Positions 41,737 to 63,573 are shown, numbered from the stretch's first letter. The stretch is 64,000 nucleotides of DNA from Xiphophorus maculatus (GCF_002775205.1 NC_036457.1:7642024-7706023); one strand, 5' to 3'. The notes: generated by a model not told the origin, from the letters alone. Made by a program: numbers and translations.

Positions 41737-41949
41737 CAGTGCGCGTGCGGCAATAAACACTCTGTCTAACGCTTGCGCGCATGCGCACGCAGATACAACA
41801 GGCGCGCGCGCATAGGAACAGAAAGGGCCAGCTTTCTCAAGGCGGAAATGCGAAGGAATTTCAAAATTAAAGCTGGGAGAGTTGAAGCTTTCAACTATGA
41901 ACGGTATCAAGTAACGGGTGTTTTCAGTAGCAGCTCAGTCTAATTCCTG

Positions 41950-44900
41950 TCTGCCGCTCTAGAGATCATATAGAATAAAACAATTACCAGACACAGCTAC
42001 TAAACAAGCAACGGGGAAATGTGACTTTTGTTTTCAATCAATTCAAGAGACAGTGGGACCATGTTTTATTGTTCTGAGAGAAGGGGACTGGTACAAATTG
42101 CAACAAATTACAACAAATTTCAGCTGGACATACAAGAGGTTTTAGATCAGATCTCTAACTTGGAATTTTATTCTTTTTTGTTGTTTTAAATTACACTAAT
42201 ATAGTTTGTTTTTGTGTTATAGTTTATAAATACAGCTGACCCCCATCTATTTGCATATTTTCTTGTGGAGCCTAACCAGTGGCCCCTCAGAAATTTTTTT
42301 GTGATGGGACCCTACTGACTCGTGTATTTTTGCTAATTTTTTGTGTGCAAACTAAACTATTTGAAACAAAATGCAACTTGTAAAGGTAGGAGCAATGCTA
42401 CTTGACGCACTATTGGCTGGCATTTGCAAAGGCAACCAATTCAGGAGTGCTACTTATTTTGATTAGCTGTAGCTGATGGACAAGGGTGGCACGAAGGAAG
42501 ACTGTACATAATAGTTTCATTGGTGCACTGTGCACAATAATGTATATTGAAGTATACTTGATGTTTGTACTATTAAAATAAGCAATTATACACATTTGGA
42601 TATTTTCTTTTTTACATCTCAAGCAGGCCTATTTGCAGATTTTAACATATGTAGCAATTTAGTATCGCGATTCAGATGGGCATAGGTAAAGGTTTCGCTC
42701 AAACTCCTTAGCTAAAAGAAACGAAAGTGTCACAGGATAACTTAAGCCTCTCCCCGTGTGGGCAGTGTGGTTGACAGCAAACACATCGTGATCATTCTAT
42801 TCTGAGCAGCAAACAGGAGGCACCCACTCAGCACATGGGTGCATCTACTCTCCATTGACAACATGTGTATAAAAGCATTAGAAAAATGTGTTTCAGTAAA
42901 TAAAATGATAGTTTTAACATCCTGTTTCCAATGCCGCCCTAGGCGCTGCCTATAATTCATATCATGAACTGACCTACATGATGTGGAAGGACGCCATAGT
43001 CGCTAAAGGGTAGTCTTTGGTTGTTTGTTTACTGTAGAGCTATAATTTGTAAGCGGGAATAAGCGACTATTTGCACTGACACTGGAAGAGCACATTTTCT
43101 CAGGAGAAAACCAGTTTGCTTTTGCTAGTTAATTCTGGTGGCCAAGTCAGGCTCCACCACTTCTGGTGTTCAAATGTTTCAACAAAAGTTACTAAACAGA
43201 GTAAAACACCTCCCAGTGGAGGAACATCTTAAATCATATTCTTAAATGTGGCAAAGAGTGTAAGAAATATCCTCAATAAGCCTGCAGCAAAGACAAATAA
43301 TGTGAAAACACACTCACCCTTATTCCATGGAAATTGCTGACTAAACTCCTTCTAGTGATGTTCCTGTTTTTGTTCCTGACCTTCAGGAATTTAATTCCTG
43401 ATGCAGTGTAATTATAACACCTCTTTATGAAAATCTGTTTTATTTTTAAAAGCAAAAAACAGGAAGTAGACCTTTGGCTGTCACTGGTTGCTGCAAAGCC
43501 ACAGATACACTATCCATTAAAGGCAAAGTTGTTTTCTACAAACAAGCAAAAACTGAGCATTTCAATGTAAATATCACCATGTTGTATTGGAAAAAGATGC
43601 AAGTCAACAATGTGGTAATTTTACCTACCACGATCTTGTAGTTATTTAACAGGATCGTGAAGTGTACATTTCACTTCACGATGTTTCTGTGCAAATCTGC
43701 ATGGAGAAACTAATAATTTTTTCATGTCAGAGCACTCATATCTGACACCACAAACATTAAGCGAATTGTAGAATTGTAGCCTATCTCATCTTGCTTCTTT
43801 TCTTTTTTGTTGCTGTGGCTCGACCTTTAAAGGGCCCACATCCACAGCTGCTGCTCTGCTCTCAGAGGACCAGATTAACCATAAATGCAGTCCATGAAAC
43901 AATCTGACTGCCGGAAATTTTTTTTTGCCAACTGCTTTCATGTCATCCACTGTCATGTTTACTTGCTCCACCTTGTATCAGCCGTCCGGTCCAATGTCCA
44001 AACTGTGGGTGTTGCGAAAGAAACGGGGCTGTGTGCCGTGCATGACTGTGGTGAAAGGATTTTTATGTAAACAGAAGGAAGAAAATATTTTTTCATATGT
44101 GCTTAATCTCCCTATTGTCGTTTTTCTCCTTCTCACATGGCAAAAACAGATTATGGTGTCTCTATTGTCGCGGTGTTACATAAAACCAAAAGAAATATGA
44201 ATTTTTTTCAGCTCAAGCTGCAGTGGTTTTATATGGATAATTCAGTTTTTGGAGCAAGCTGTAAAGAATGGGGAGATAATACTAGTTGGCAATGTTTTAA
44301 TCAAAATACATAAACATTTTTTAGAATAAGAGTCAAAGTAGTTCTGAGAAACTGAATTTTTTTCTGGCATATTTTATGTGAAGTGTACAAACACTAAAAT
44401 AAATGTGGCTAAGCTTGTTGTCATTTCAGGAGTATAAAGTACTACGTTTATGAAAAATAAAGAAAAAAGTGTTTGCTTTTTCCCTATAAAACTACTGTTA
44501 CAATAAATGCAACCATTCTTTAATTTTGGTATAAGCAACATTCTCACAGTAAAACTACTAGATTATCAGCAAATCTAAAGTGGAAAATCTGTTTATACCA
44601 TGCTACTGTATATGTTTAGCAAAAATTAAAATCGACTGCATTTTAATTTGCAGTATAACAACAGAACACACTAGCAAATAATGAAATAGGTTGCCGCTTC
44701 CAATTTATTTTTGGGATTTTCACTCCGTTTCCATTATTTGTGCTTGTTTTCTATGAGATGTTTCAGCCTCCTCCTAGTTGAAACAGAGAGACTCATACAG
44801 CAAAGCTTGTGTTTGTGCCCAGTGGAACATCAACATGTGGCAGGAGGTAAGTATAATCAAACCCACAGCTTTTGGATTACAAAACAACTACTCTTCCCAC

Positions 44901-45480
44901 TGAGCCGCAGTCAACCACATGTAACGTTAAGTTTCATTCTCAGTTTTTCAGCATTTTTCAGCAATAAGAACACCAGGAAGCATCAATTATCGTTTTTGGC
45001 AGCTTACTCTGCATTTTTAACACCATCCTGGAGATTTAAGATTGTTCAACTGTTGCTGTAGATACATTTTAGCTTTAACCTTTATTTTATTTACAAAAAG
45101 CTAATGAATTGTTGTTGCCAGCAAGCCACCTTTGTGACAGATTATATAGATTATAGATGGTGAATAAGAAGGTTTTTAGGGTTTTGAATGTATTGCAAAA
45201 CTTTACATGTCAGGTACTGTTTAACCTCTTGCAACTCATTTGCAAATGGATTAACTCAAAAATCTTTGTAGAAATCTGTCAAGAGTTGCTGTATTTCTCT
45301 TCCTCTTCTGACGTCAAGCAAAAAAAAGTGCATTATTTCTCTTTCAATGCACGTTTTGAACACAATGTAACTAGTGATCTTGCAGGAGAAATCAACATGT
45401 CATAACCCAGCTTTGTATGTTTTTGTCAGCGCACTTTTTTTTTTAGTGCGAAAAAAAAAGACAACAAAAAAACGACACTA
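41950..45480. other. Spacer between the divergent nfkbie and tmem151b genes
   Basis: About 3.5 kb with no recognised coding exon. It contains a small hairpin at 43654-43682 (11-bp arms ATCGTGAAGTG/CACTTCACGAT) and otherwise AT-rich sequence. Open frames here have no family resemblance that I can see. Confidence 0.5.
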
Positions 45481-45529
45481 CTGGGTTTAATCTTTAAGCC
45501 TATAAGGTTGTTATCTGTACCTCGCAGCC

Positions 45530-46010
45530 AGAGCGCGTCTTCAGTGGTGTGCAGAGGGTGGTTCCCTGTGCAGCAGCGCCTCTCCGCGCTCCTACGTGTA
45601 TTATTTACATTGTACTGTCGGGCTGGCTGCTCACACGTGTCCCACCGTCTCGCCTCTTTGTCCTGCATCACACTTTCACTGACTCCACCGTCAGCGACGG
45701 AGAGAAGCTGACTGCATGCCGCGTTTGCGCTTTCCTTGCACTGCTTATCGTGCAGCGGACTGCTCAGCCTTTTGATTGGATTCCTTTTCAATAAAGCGGA
45801 ACGCTTCCCACCTGAAAGAAGGAAAGAAAGCAGGAAAAACAGAGGCAGGGATGCTGCATCTCTCCAGCCCTTGTCCTCTGGTTCCGGACGGACTGGGACG
45901 GGTCAGATGACGTGCGGAGGGGGTTCTCCGGGTATTTATGTTTCGCCCTGCGCTGAAAAAGACCCATCCCACCGGGAGATCCATGCTCCGGCTTTTGTGT
46001 CGCTGTCATC
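45530..46010 (+). promoter_or_regulatory. tmem151b: CpG-rich promoter and 5' UTR of tmem151b
   Basis: This is one of the most GC- and CpG-rich stretches outside coding exons, running directly into the tmem151b start codon at 46011 (context GTCATCATGT). No TATA box was recognised, and the transcription start is not resolved. Confidence 0.45.
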
Positions 46011-54197
<8,187 letters not shown>

Positions 54198-54774
54198 CTC
54201 ACAGCTAGCCCAATGTGATGACACAAACTGAGGGTGAGAAACATCTTTAACCCTGGCTTGCGAGGGTGTGTACATTTACAATGCTTTGTGAGTATGCTAA
54301 GTGAGTACTTACATTTTGGTCAAAATGTGACCAAAATGTGGTCATATTCTGGCCACATTACAATCCAAAACTTCAGCACAACACAAGTTAGTCCATGACA
54401 GTGAAGTGGAAGGAAAATCCTCCATCCACCATTTTGTACAGGCAGAGTACAGCGAGGACAATCCAGTCCGTCTCAGGGCATCATGACAGATTCATGCATA
54501 CACAGACTCACGGCCATTCTAAGAGCACTTTGATAATTTAACCTAATTTGCATGTTTTCATACAGAGGGAGGAAGCAGGAGTACCTGAAGAGAACCCAAG
54601 GACATGCAAATTATATGCAAAAAGGCTCCAGACTGGATTTGAACACCTGCACATAGACAGGTCAGAAAAAAACATTGTGGAGAATTTTAATGTAGGATTA
54701 GGCCCCAAACTTTGAACATCACTTTAAGCAATCATCAATTCATCATAAGAGTAGTAAATATACAGCCAAAGCTA

Positions 54775-55165
54775 TATGGAAATTGATTAAATCATAGCAT
54801 ATTTATGGCCTAAGTCCCATTGAGAAACTATGGCAAGACTAGAAGATTTATGTTCGCCAACACTAACCATTCAGTCTGACTGTGAATGAGCAAAAATGTC
54901 AGTCTCTAAGTTTGCAAAGCTGGTAGAGAGATATTCCCAAATGACTTAGCTGTAATCACAGCATTCACTTAGGAGGACTGGATCCTTGCATACCACACTT
55001 TTAATACTTTACTTGTAGAAAAAAATTATCATTTTCCTTCCACTTCAAAATTATGCACTAATTTGTCTTGGTCTATAGCAAAAAATCCCAATAAAAACAC
55101 TGAAGTTTTCAAGTTTGTAATGTAAAAAAATGTGAAGCATTCAAGTGATATGAATACCTCCTTAG
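54775..55165 (+). mobile_element. Decayed Tc1-type transposase 3' end and tail
   Basis: Plus-strand words decode to a broken IEKLWQD, NHSV/SDCE-like and AKLVERYSQM-like C-terminal transposase. They are followed by the AT-rich tail CTTCCACTTCAAAATTATGC ... CCCAATAAAAACACTGAAGT and an outer end near TGATATGAATACC. It belongs to the same general family as 16990-17345 and is inactive. Confidence 0.6.
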
Positions 55166-58100
55166 CAGTCTGTATGTCTTTACCATAAGATTAACCTGCA
55201 GGTTATAACAAGATTTGTTCAGACCTTTACTGGTACAGATAAAAAAGAAAAAATTCTGATAAGTTTGGCACAGATAACCATTAGAAGGCTTTAATCAACC
55301 AAGCTGTTCTCAGCACTCTATCGAGTGTCTACTTTGAAATGTCACATTGGTGAATGAGTGTCTTGGTAATCTTTCTTCAATTCGGACAAATTAGGAGTTT
55401 GATAAGAAGTGAAAAATTTGCAATACGTTACTGATGCACAAGTGAAACAACAAACACACTGAGATATTAATAGAGACATACACATTGCATGAGTCATGTG
55501 ACTCACGAGGAAAAATACAGACATGAACGAAACTCAGCAGTTTCCTTATAAAATGCACCTCTGATGAGCTCATCAGTCAAGCCTACATAGAAAATCGAAA
55601 TAAAACTCAAATTGTGGACATATTCATTCAAGGTCAGCACAGATAAAAAAAAAACTTTTAAGTGTCTGGTAGAGATAAAGCATCTAGTGAACGGAAATCA
55701 GCATGTTTGCAATGACATTATACTCCCTTCCATGCCAAATACAGAACAGGAGGAGGATGAATAATTTAGTGGATGAAGGACATGAGAACTCTAAACAGAA
55801 TCATCAATTCAAACTGTGTCTTTTTTTATTTCACATTTGACAGTTCTACTCAGGCTACCTCTTCGTTTAAGTGCCTAACATCAACCATTTCCAAGAAACA
55901 TCCGCTTTCGCAATCTGAACCATCTCATCTCAGCTTCTACCCAATAAAACTACAGAACAACAGCCTGTGGTATGTCACAGACACGTTGGTCTTCTGATGT
56001 CATCGTTGTTGAAAATGGCATCTTCCTATAAGTCGGGTCAAACGCTCTTTCTCGTGTTTTTCAAAAGACGATGAATAAATCAAAAATGACTTTCAAGATA
56101 ATGTAACACAGATATTGTTTTGTGAGCTCTGCGCTGCTGCTGATGCATATCAGAGAGGCAGCCAGAAAGCTTGTCATGTAACTCTAAAAACAGGCCTGGA
56201 CTTGACACTGTTAGTGACACATTCAATAAGATGACAGGATTACATGAAAACAAGACTTAGATGTACTTCCTTTTATCCCTAAGGACAACCAAAACATATA
56301 TGATATAGCATAGACCTAAAATAAGAGCACAGGCCTGTAATGTGAAGATTTCCTTTCTAAATGTAAAATATAAAGAATAACATTGCAATTGCTAAAGGTT
56401 TTCAGCGACATTGAGTGTAAACGTAGTGTAGTTTGCCTTTTTTATCCTTCTTCAGTAGCTGTGAGTTGTAACACACAAAAGTAGTAAAATATCAAAAAGA
56501 TATTTATAGTTTGTCAATAACTTTGAATACAAAGGGGTTTCTTATTCATTTAAATCAGTTTGCTGTCAGTGACACTGTCCTTCTCATCACGTACTAATCC
56601 ATTAACGGTATTTGTCTGTGCTCAATCTGTCACTGACTGTATTCCACATGAGGTGTTATGTTTGGAACTAGCTTAATAGCAATACCTAAAATACATAAAA
56701 AATAAGAACTGAGGCTGGATTAAAGATTCTTTCAAACCTCAATTGTATTAATAGCACCTATGCAAGTCCCGCCAACCTCAGGATAGTGTGAGACAATGAG
56801 TTTGCTTGCAACAACATTCCTGCTGATATTTCTTTCTCTTTTCATTGTGATGCGAGTGAAGTTGTGCAGAAGTTGTGTTTTTCTAGTTCCAAGATGGAAG
56901 AATCAAATCAAACATCCCCTGAAGTCTAAATTGAAACTCCATAAGTCAAAGGCAGTGTCCAATTTCAATACCCGATATGGCTGCCATACAGATAACAACA
57001 TTGTGGCTAACAGAGAGACTGTACAAACGCTATTTGTGAACTATCTTATTTAGCTTTAGGACATTTAAAAGGGAAAGAAATACAGTTTTATTGGCTTAAA
57101 TAACAGCTAGTTGTTAGCACTTTTAATGTATTTAGGGTATTTTTTTTATAGGAGCAATCATTGGGAATGTAAAACCCAAATGTCCCACAATTAAAGGGTG
57201 ACAGCATGCCATCTATGTAATTGTTGCAAGTTACCATCTTCAGCTAATGCAAAATAAAAATATTTGATGTAGATTAATATTATTTTAATTTTCAACAAAA
57301 ATGTCTGAGTGGTGAAGGGTTGGGTCATGTCTCAGCATGAATTATGCTAAAACCAATTAAATTTGATGACCACTACATAAATTATCCAATCCCATTTTCT
57401 AATTTATTATCATTCGGCCAAGCCAACAATAATGATCGCGATGTCTGATTATGGTTATTTGTAAAAAATAAAAATTATTTGAGGAGATTTGTTTACGGGT
57501 GCATTGTTTACATTAAATGTGACAAACAAAATCTGCTTGGTGCATAAGCCAGCCTGAAAGGCCAATAGCTTCCCTCTGTTAGAATAAAAGATTTTGTCAT
57601 GCAAAGCACTAAACCCTTTATTGTGTCTGGCAAGCATATTAGTTTGTAGCAATAGATTGTACTGTTTCTGTCCAGAATGCTTTGGGGCTCATCTTTTTAT
57701 ATCTGTATAAATTGCTGTATGTAGGGCAGAGAGGCTTTGTACTGTAAATAAGATAGAGTTGAGAATAATGACTGTTCTTGTGGATCTTTAGCTGAATGTT
57801 TCGCTCACACACAGAAACACTGAGGCAAAGGCAGCAGGAGAAACTTTTGACATCCAGGTGTTTAATCTTGACAAGCTATTCTATCCTTAGTGCAACACAG
57901 CTGATACCAACTTCATGTGAACTTTAATTAATCTTCTGAGTAGTTTTTGTTCCTTTAACCACACTTATGAATCACTTGAATGCACTCCTTCAGCTAGGTA
58001 AGCTGCCATGTTTGAAATGGCGGCAAAAGATGGTGCATTCACACTTGAACACATACAGCACGGTCTTTTTGTTAGCCTCAAACGACCTCAAAAGGTTAGG

Positions 58101-58429
58101 AGTCATTGAGGTTATATTTCTTTTACCTTTGATTTTTTTTTTTTTTTTTGGGAAGGTTAAAATAATTTATGTTTATTTACTGTCATGAATCGCACTACTT
58201 GATTTACTACCTGTTGAAAATGTTGAGTGAAGACATTTTTGTGTATTTCAGTATCACCACAAAGCTGCCTTGATGTTACATGAGGACTAAATACCAAATA
58301 TCTGTTCAAAACTGGATAAAAATTTCAATAAATGAAAATGCTCACTAAATCTGTTCTGTTTTTATCTGTATCGTAACGAGGAGAGGGTGACTCGATGTTA
58401 TTTCATAATGCTTTTGTTATTATCCTTCC

Positions 58430-58560
58430 CATCAAGTCTGACAGACGCCACATCATGATTCTGCCACCACCATGTTTCACTGCAGGGATTCTCTGCAGAG
58501 TTAGTTTTCAGGACTTTCTGTTTTTTTGTAGATAGCCATATTTTTGTAGCTTTGCAGTTT
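58430..58560 (-). mobile_element. Small Tc1-type transposase fragment
   Basis: The plus strand reads GATTCTGCCACCACCATGTT TCACTGCAGG. Its complement decodes to AVKHGGGRI, the conserved segment before the second catalytic Asp of Tc1-type transposases. It is a short antisense fossil. Confidence 0.45.
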
Positions 58561-59316
58561 TGAACAGTTCATTTTAGTATGAATTGTTAAAAAATTCTGC
58601 TAGAAACATGATAAGCAGGACTCATACCTGACTTTCTGGTGTGTTTGTCACAAAAGTGCTGCATCCATACTGAGATTAAATTACATAACTTTATAGAGGG
58701 GCGTCAGAAATGACAATGAATGCCACATTTTTCAGGCTTTTTATTTGTAAAATATATTGAAAATTCTGTATCACTTTTCTTCCATTTAAAAATCATGAGC
58801 TTTTTGTTGTCTCAGTTGCAATACATTGAAATGTGTGTGTCAAAATGTAATGGTGAGTTAATAGTGGCTTTTTTTCTAAGGTACTATAACTTTTTCTTGT
58901 TTATTAGGCCTCATAACAAAGTATCAAACATTTCCAGATTTTGTTACTTGTTCCTGCACAGCATGATGCATGTTCATGGTGCTGTGGTGATATAGCCTCT
59001 TTTTCAAAGCTGTGGCTCACTTTTTCAAGTTACTTTGCCTTAAATTGTCACCATTTTCAATGTTAATGTGAACACATGCTTACAACATTAGAAATCCTGC
59101 AGAATGGTTTGTTTGGTTCATAAATTTATATGCTAAAAATATTTTTTAACCACAAATATGCTACATTTTAAAAAACATCTAACAAACAAACCTAAAATTC
59201 AGAAAGGTAGGTAAATCCTTAAAATTAAAGTTAAAAGTGTATGAAGTAGTGTTTGAAAGAAGGTTTAAGATACAGATATGGAGTAAGACTCTGTATCTGA
59301 TAAATGCAGGTTTGTA

Positions 59317-62300
59317 TTAAAGATAGATGGTACTTTTTCTCCTCTGCTGAACTTCCTTATCCCAGTCTGCACACTGATTGTCCCAAATTGCCTTGTTAAT
59401 GGAGGCAGAATTAGTCTCATCAATGTCTGTCTGGCGGATATCACATTCTGTTAGAGTGCTGTTGTGAACCATCGCCTCTGCCAAAGCTTTACCTCCGATC
59501 TGCACAAACACAAGACACAGACGCACATGTACTGTTGGTGATGTAACAAAGAAACACAATGTTTGTGATACATCCCAGAATGTAACAGCTTTAAAGACAC
59601 ATTTGACAAACTTGTATAATCACCACTCCCTGCTCACACTTTCAGAACTGCATATTGCTGCTGCCACCAGTGACAAATAGTTGGTTTTCTTACACAGAAG
59701 CAGCCATTTCTATTTTTACAAAGATTGAACCAAGGACACAGATACTGATGGTATTACATTTCTGCTGTGTGGGTGACTTTTGATCCTCTGCAGTGTTTTC
59801 CAGACAGAGATACAGTATGCCATGAAATCTTTGAGAGGAGAGAGCGTGAGAGAGATAAAAAGTCAGAAATGTGTCCCATGGGAAAATACTTAACTCTGCT
59901 CTCCATTACTACATGTTTTCCACACGTGTCTATGAATAATTGAAAACCCGTGTACTTCACAGCCATTCTGGTTACTTCCAGCAGACATGCCTGTGCAGGC
60001 TGCACCAGTCATCAAGTGAAAACAAAGGAAGCTACTTTTCTACACTTTAGCTGCATAAACCAAGTTTTTAATGAGAAAGGTGTTTTCCAGCTACTTACAG
60101 TGCATCTGGAACGTATTCACAGCACTTCACTTTTTCCACATTTTGTTATGTTATGGCCTTAATCCAAATTGTATTTCTACATTCTCTTTCCTCAAAAATC
60201 TATGCACAAATACCTCATTATGACAATTTGGGAAAAAATCATCAGAACTGCCATTTCTTGGTTTTCTATTTTTAATAAATTTGCCAAACACTCAATAACT
60301 TTTCCTCAATTTGTTACTGATATGCGTGGAAAAAGAAAAGTATGGAAAAATATTTGAAATTGCATCCATCCATGTTTCTATAGTTAGAGCCTGAACACCA
60401 TAAAAAAATAGCTGGTAAACCTCAGTATTAAGGGTTTTAAAATGTGTAAAGAAACAGCTTTGAGAACTTAAAAATTCTGTGAGAACATTTCTGGCTAAAT
60501 TTTCACATGAAACATGTAGAATCACAGTTCTATAAAATATACTGCTCAAAAAAATAAAGGGAACACTTTAAGTGTTAAACACCTGTTTAAGTGTTCCCTT
60601 TATTTTTTTGAGCAGTGTACATCAATTAAATTGAAGTAGTACATCAGAGAAAGATTAACATGCATGACATTTCTGCTATTGGTGATCCAGGAAGTACTTT
60701 AGTATATTTCACACACCTTTCTGCTAAATTTGTCCTGATGTAGTAGTATTTAGCAAAGCCTTGAGACATGAATATTATGGTTAAATAGAACAGGTTTAAA
60801 AATTATTTTAACCCTTTTAAGAGGTACAAGTTTGCTTCAATTCACAAAAGAGCAAAAATAAAGTAGCTTTAAAGAGATAAATAATAACGATTTGTTAACT
60901 TACCTCTCCAAGGTTGTTGCAGGAGAGATTAAGGGTCTTCAGTGTTTCATTCTTTTGCAGCACTTTTGACAGCACAACAGCAGTTATGGAGGTCATATCA
61001 TTACCTCCCAGGTGCAGGTATCTCAGAGTCGTGTTGTTCTGCAAGGCCTCGGCAATGGCCTCCCCACCTTCATCCTTCACCTGGTTCAGACGCAGGTTTA
61101 GGTACTGTAGAGTGGAATTGTTTGACAGAGCCTGAGCTAAGGCTTTGGCTCCATGGATGTCGATTTCATTGTTGCAAATGTTGAGTTTCTCCAGTTGGCC
61201 CTTGGAGAGCAACTCAGCAACAGACCTGGCACCAGCATCTCTGATGATGTTGTGGGATAAGTCGAGCTCTATCAGGGAAGGATGGTCCATAAGGCATCTC
61301 AGCAGCGGGCGACACTTTTTATCGTCAATTTGACTTTGACGAATCCTCAGAACCTGCAGACACATAATACCATACTATGAGGCTTTAAATAGTCAGCATA
61401 ACTGCTGATTGAATGGTAATATTAAAGAAGAAATAAAAAAGCTAACTTATACTGAGCAACAGCTGTGTAAACCTTACACAAAAAAGTGACTAGAAATCTG
61501 GGAAACAGCTGGAAATGTCACGGAATTTGTAAATCTTAATTTTATCCTTTCAGACTGAGCCTAAAGTAAATGTTCTGTCCAGAAACTTTAAAAATTTTAA
61601 CCACAAAAGCTGTGTAAATACCAAAAAAGGAGCTTGTAGACATGCCATTCACAGATATCTTCACTTTTTATACTTTTCTCACTTAAATGCTTCAGATCAT
61701 CAAACTAATTTTACAATTAGACAAACAAATTACAGTTTTCATTAAGGGAAAAAAAGTAATTTAAGCAAACCTGACTTATGTGAAAAAGCAATTACCCTTA
61801 AACATGAAATATGGTGTTGCCACCTTTGAAGTCTCAATCATCTTTGCTAAAGTGAGCTTAAATGACCTGCTTAGAGAGCAGAAAGTTCAGGTTTAAGTCC
61901 GAACTGTGACAAGACCTCTCCAGAGGCAACAATTTTTATTTATTTTTGTGTGTGTGTGCGCCATGCAAGAATACCACAAAAAATGTGTAAATGAAAAGAT
62001 ACTTTTTTTCTTTTTTTTTACAGAACTGCAAATAAAATAAATGGCAATCTATTGTGTATAAACTGATGAGAGAAATGCGTTTACCTTTAGAGTTTTGCAG
62101 GCTTTAAAAGCTGTGGTGAGGGCTCTACAGTCCCTGTCGGTTATTTGGAACATTGACCATTCAAAGTTCATCCCACATTGTTTGATTTTATACGCCAAAT
62201 GGAACTCTTCCAGGTGTATCAGCTCAGTCAACACAATCCCAAAGTCAAAATGACTAGCTGCCATATCATCTTCCTCCTCATTAGTAAGCATTACTACTTC

Positions 62301-62889
62301 ATGCTGATCATCATCTCTCCCCTTCACAAACTTCCTTGAAGGCAGCAGCAGCTGTGTGATGTTCAACCTCTTGATATAATTTTTACAGAGAGGGAGCACA
62401 TCAAGAATGACCTTAAACTCTGTTTCCTCTGGGACAAAAAGTTCGATCAAGTTCTCCAAGTGCCTTTCGAAGAACATTCGTTTCCAGCTGTGGCCATAGT
62501 GAGAAATGTCACAGATGTTCCACCGCTGCTGGCAGCACCGCTTCCAGAACACACCGTCAGGGACCAGGTTGGCAGTCACATGCAGAGGCAGGGAAAGAGA
62601 CAACCTCGGCTGAATTGAATCTTTCAGCTGGGGTGTGAGTTTTTCAAATAAATGCTGATGATCTGTAACAGGCACAAATTTAAATTTAAGGTTAGTTCAT
62701 AAAAAGAGGCACAAAAAGAGCAACACAATTCTAATATAGTGCAGGCTATGTAGTTCAGGTTGCTGTTCTTTAATAGGGTACAACAAAAATACCTTCAATT
62801 GTGTCTGCAATGCATCGTTGACATAGGTTGGACAAACTGGGAACCAAATCCAGGGACCAGTTTGGATCTTCGGCAATTATAATTCTCAT
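59317..62889 (-). CDS. tcte1: T-complex-associated testis-expressed protein 1 / dynein regulatory complex subunit 5
   Basis: DRC5 is a leucine-rich-repeat subunit of the nexin-dynein regulatory complex of motile cilia and sperm flagella. Exons in transcript order: 62922-62793 (coding from ATG 62889), 62662-62085, 61353-60904 and 59499-59317, phases matching, 435 residues (human 501 as I remember it). The first exon gives MRIIIAEDPNWSLDLVPSL, matching human RRIIAEDPEWSLAIVPLL. The second has LPLHVTANLV, SWKRMFFERHLENL and CGMNFEWSMF. The third and fourth hold the LRRs (LIELDLSHNIIRDAGARSV, LEKLNICNNEI, LQYLNLRLNQVKDEGGEAI, LRYLHLGGND, LKTLNLSCNNLGE). The frame stays open upstream of the ATG to the acceptor at 62923-62924, so an upstream coding exon adding N-terminal residues is possible but was not found. 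Confidence 0.92.
60098..60245 (+). mobile_element. Common fish Tc1-family repeat fragment
   Basis: The stretch TACAGTGCATCTGGAACGTA followed by TTCACAGCACTTCACTTTTT and ACATTTTGTTATGTTATGGC is a very widespread repeat start in fish genomes that I associate with Tc1-family elements. It lies in a tcte1 intron (between exons 60904 and 59499). No coding content. Confidence 0.6.
60540..60617. mobile_element. Miniature hairpin element with TA flanks (MITE)
   Basis: A 78-bp unit consists almost only of two arms, (T/C)ACTGCTCAAAAAAATAAAG continuing GGAACACTT, inverted around about 20 bp and flanked by TA (60538-60539, 60618-60619). The terminal sequence is one I recognise from a larger fish DNA transposon family. 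This copy is an extreme internal deletion lying in a tcte1 intron. Confidence 0.8.
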
Positions 62890-63504
62890 TTTTATTTTGT
62901 TTTCCAATGGTTTGGATGGTTTCTGGAAAATTACAATGATATGGAACAAATTGAGGGTGTTTTAACATACTGTATATTCGATGTAAATTTTAACAAGCTG
63001 ATATATATGAAAAATATATATAAATAATACAAATAAATCGAAATTTGTCATATTGAGCAGAAAAGTTTTGCAGTTCAAAACACTTTTGTAGATATCTTAA
63101 GAAATAAAACTAAATTACTGCTGTTAATGATTTCTTAATAAAGACCAAAGTGTCCACATTTTGGATATATCTCTATTCGCAGAAGAAGTAAAAAAAAAAC
63201 ACTTGCTAATGACATAAAAGCGCTCATCTAAATGAATTGCTAGACGTTTTACACGTAGATTAAAAGCTGCTAACTTGAGGATGTCTCTTTAAGTTTTCCA
63301 TTAAAGCAGCTAACGTTAGCCAAACTGCGGCCAGCGGAAAATAAACTCATTATAAACATTTTTCACTTTTCAGACTTTAACACTATCATTCTTTCCGTTT
63401 AAACCCGAGACAACAATTCACTCTGCATAAAGATACATGGTACTGATAAATTTATATGAGGCCTTCGTAGCAAACCTGGTGTGTGCTGGTTTCGGGACTA
63501 GACT

Positions 63505-63518
63505 GTTTCTATGGAAAC
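63505..63518. promoter_or_regulatory. tcte1: Candidate X-box (RFX site) upstream of tcte1
   Basis: GTTTCTATGGAAAC is a near-palindromic match to the RFX X-box pattern (GTNNCC, short spacer, RGNAAC). It lies about 620 bp upstream of the first recognised coding ATG and about 30 bp from a possible noncoding exon donor (CCAG followed by GTTTGC, near 63474). RFX factors drive ciliary genes, so the match fits the product. Binding is inferred. Confidence 0.5.
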
Positions 63519-63573
63519 GAAACGCTTTCAGTTTAGTTTACGGTTTCAGGAAATTGCAGCTACTATTGTTGAT

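Larger units (their letters stand above)
54198..59316. other. tmem151b 3' flank and spacer before tcte1
   Basis: The tmem151b and tcte1 genes converge here. The region holds the tmem151b 3' UTR of unknown length; AATAAA hexamers at 55599-55604 and 55943-55948 are candidates, while an earlier one near 55090 lies in a repeat. It also holds Tc1 remnants at 54775-55165 and near 58430-58560. No other gene was recognised. Confidence 0.5.
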
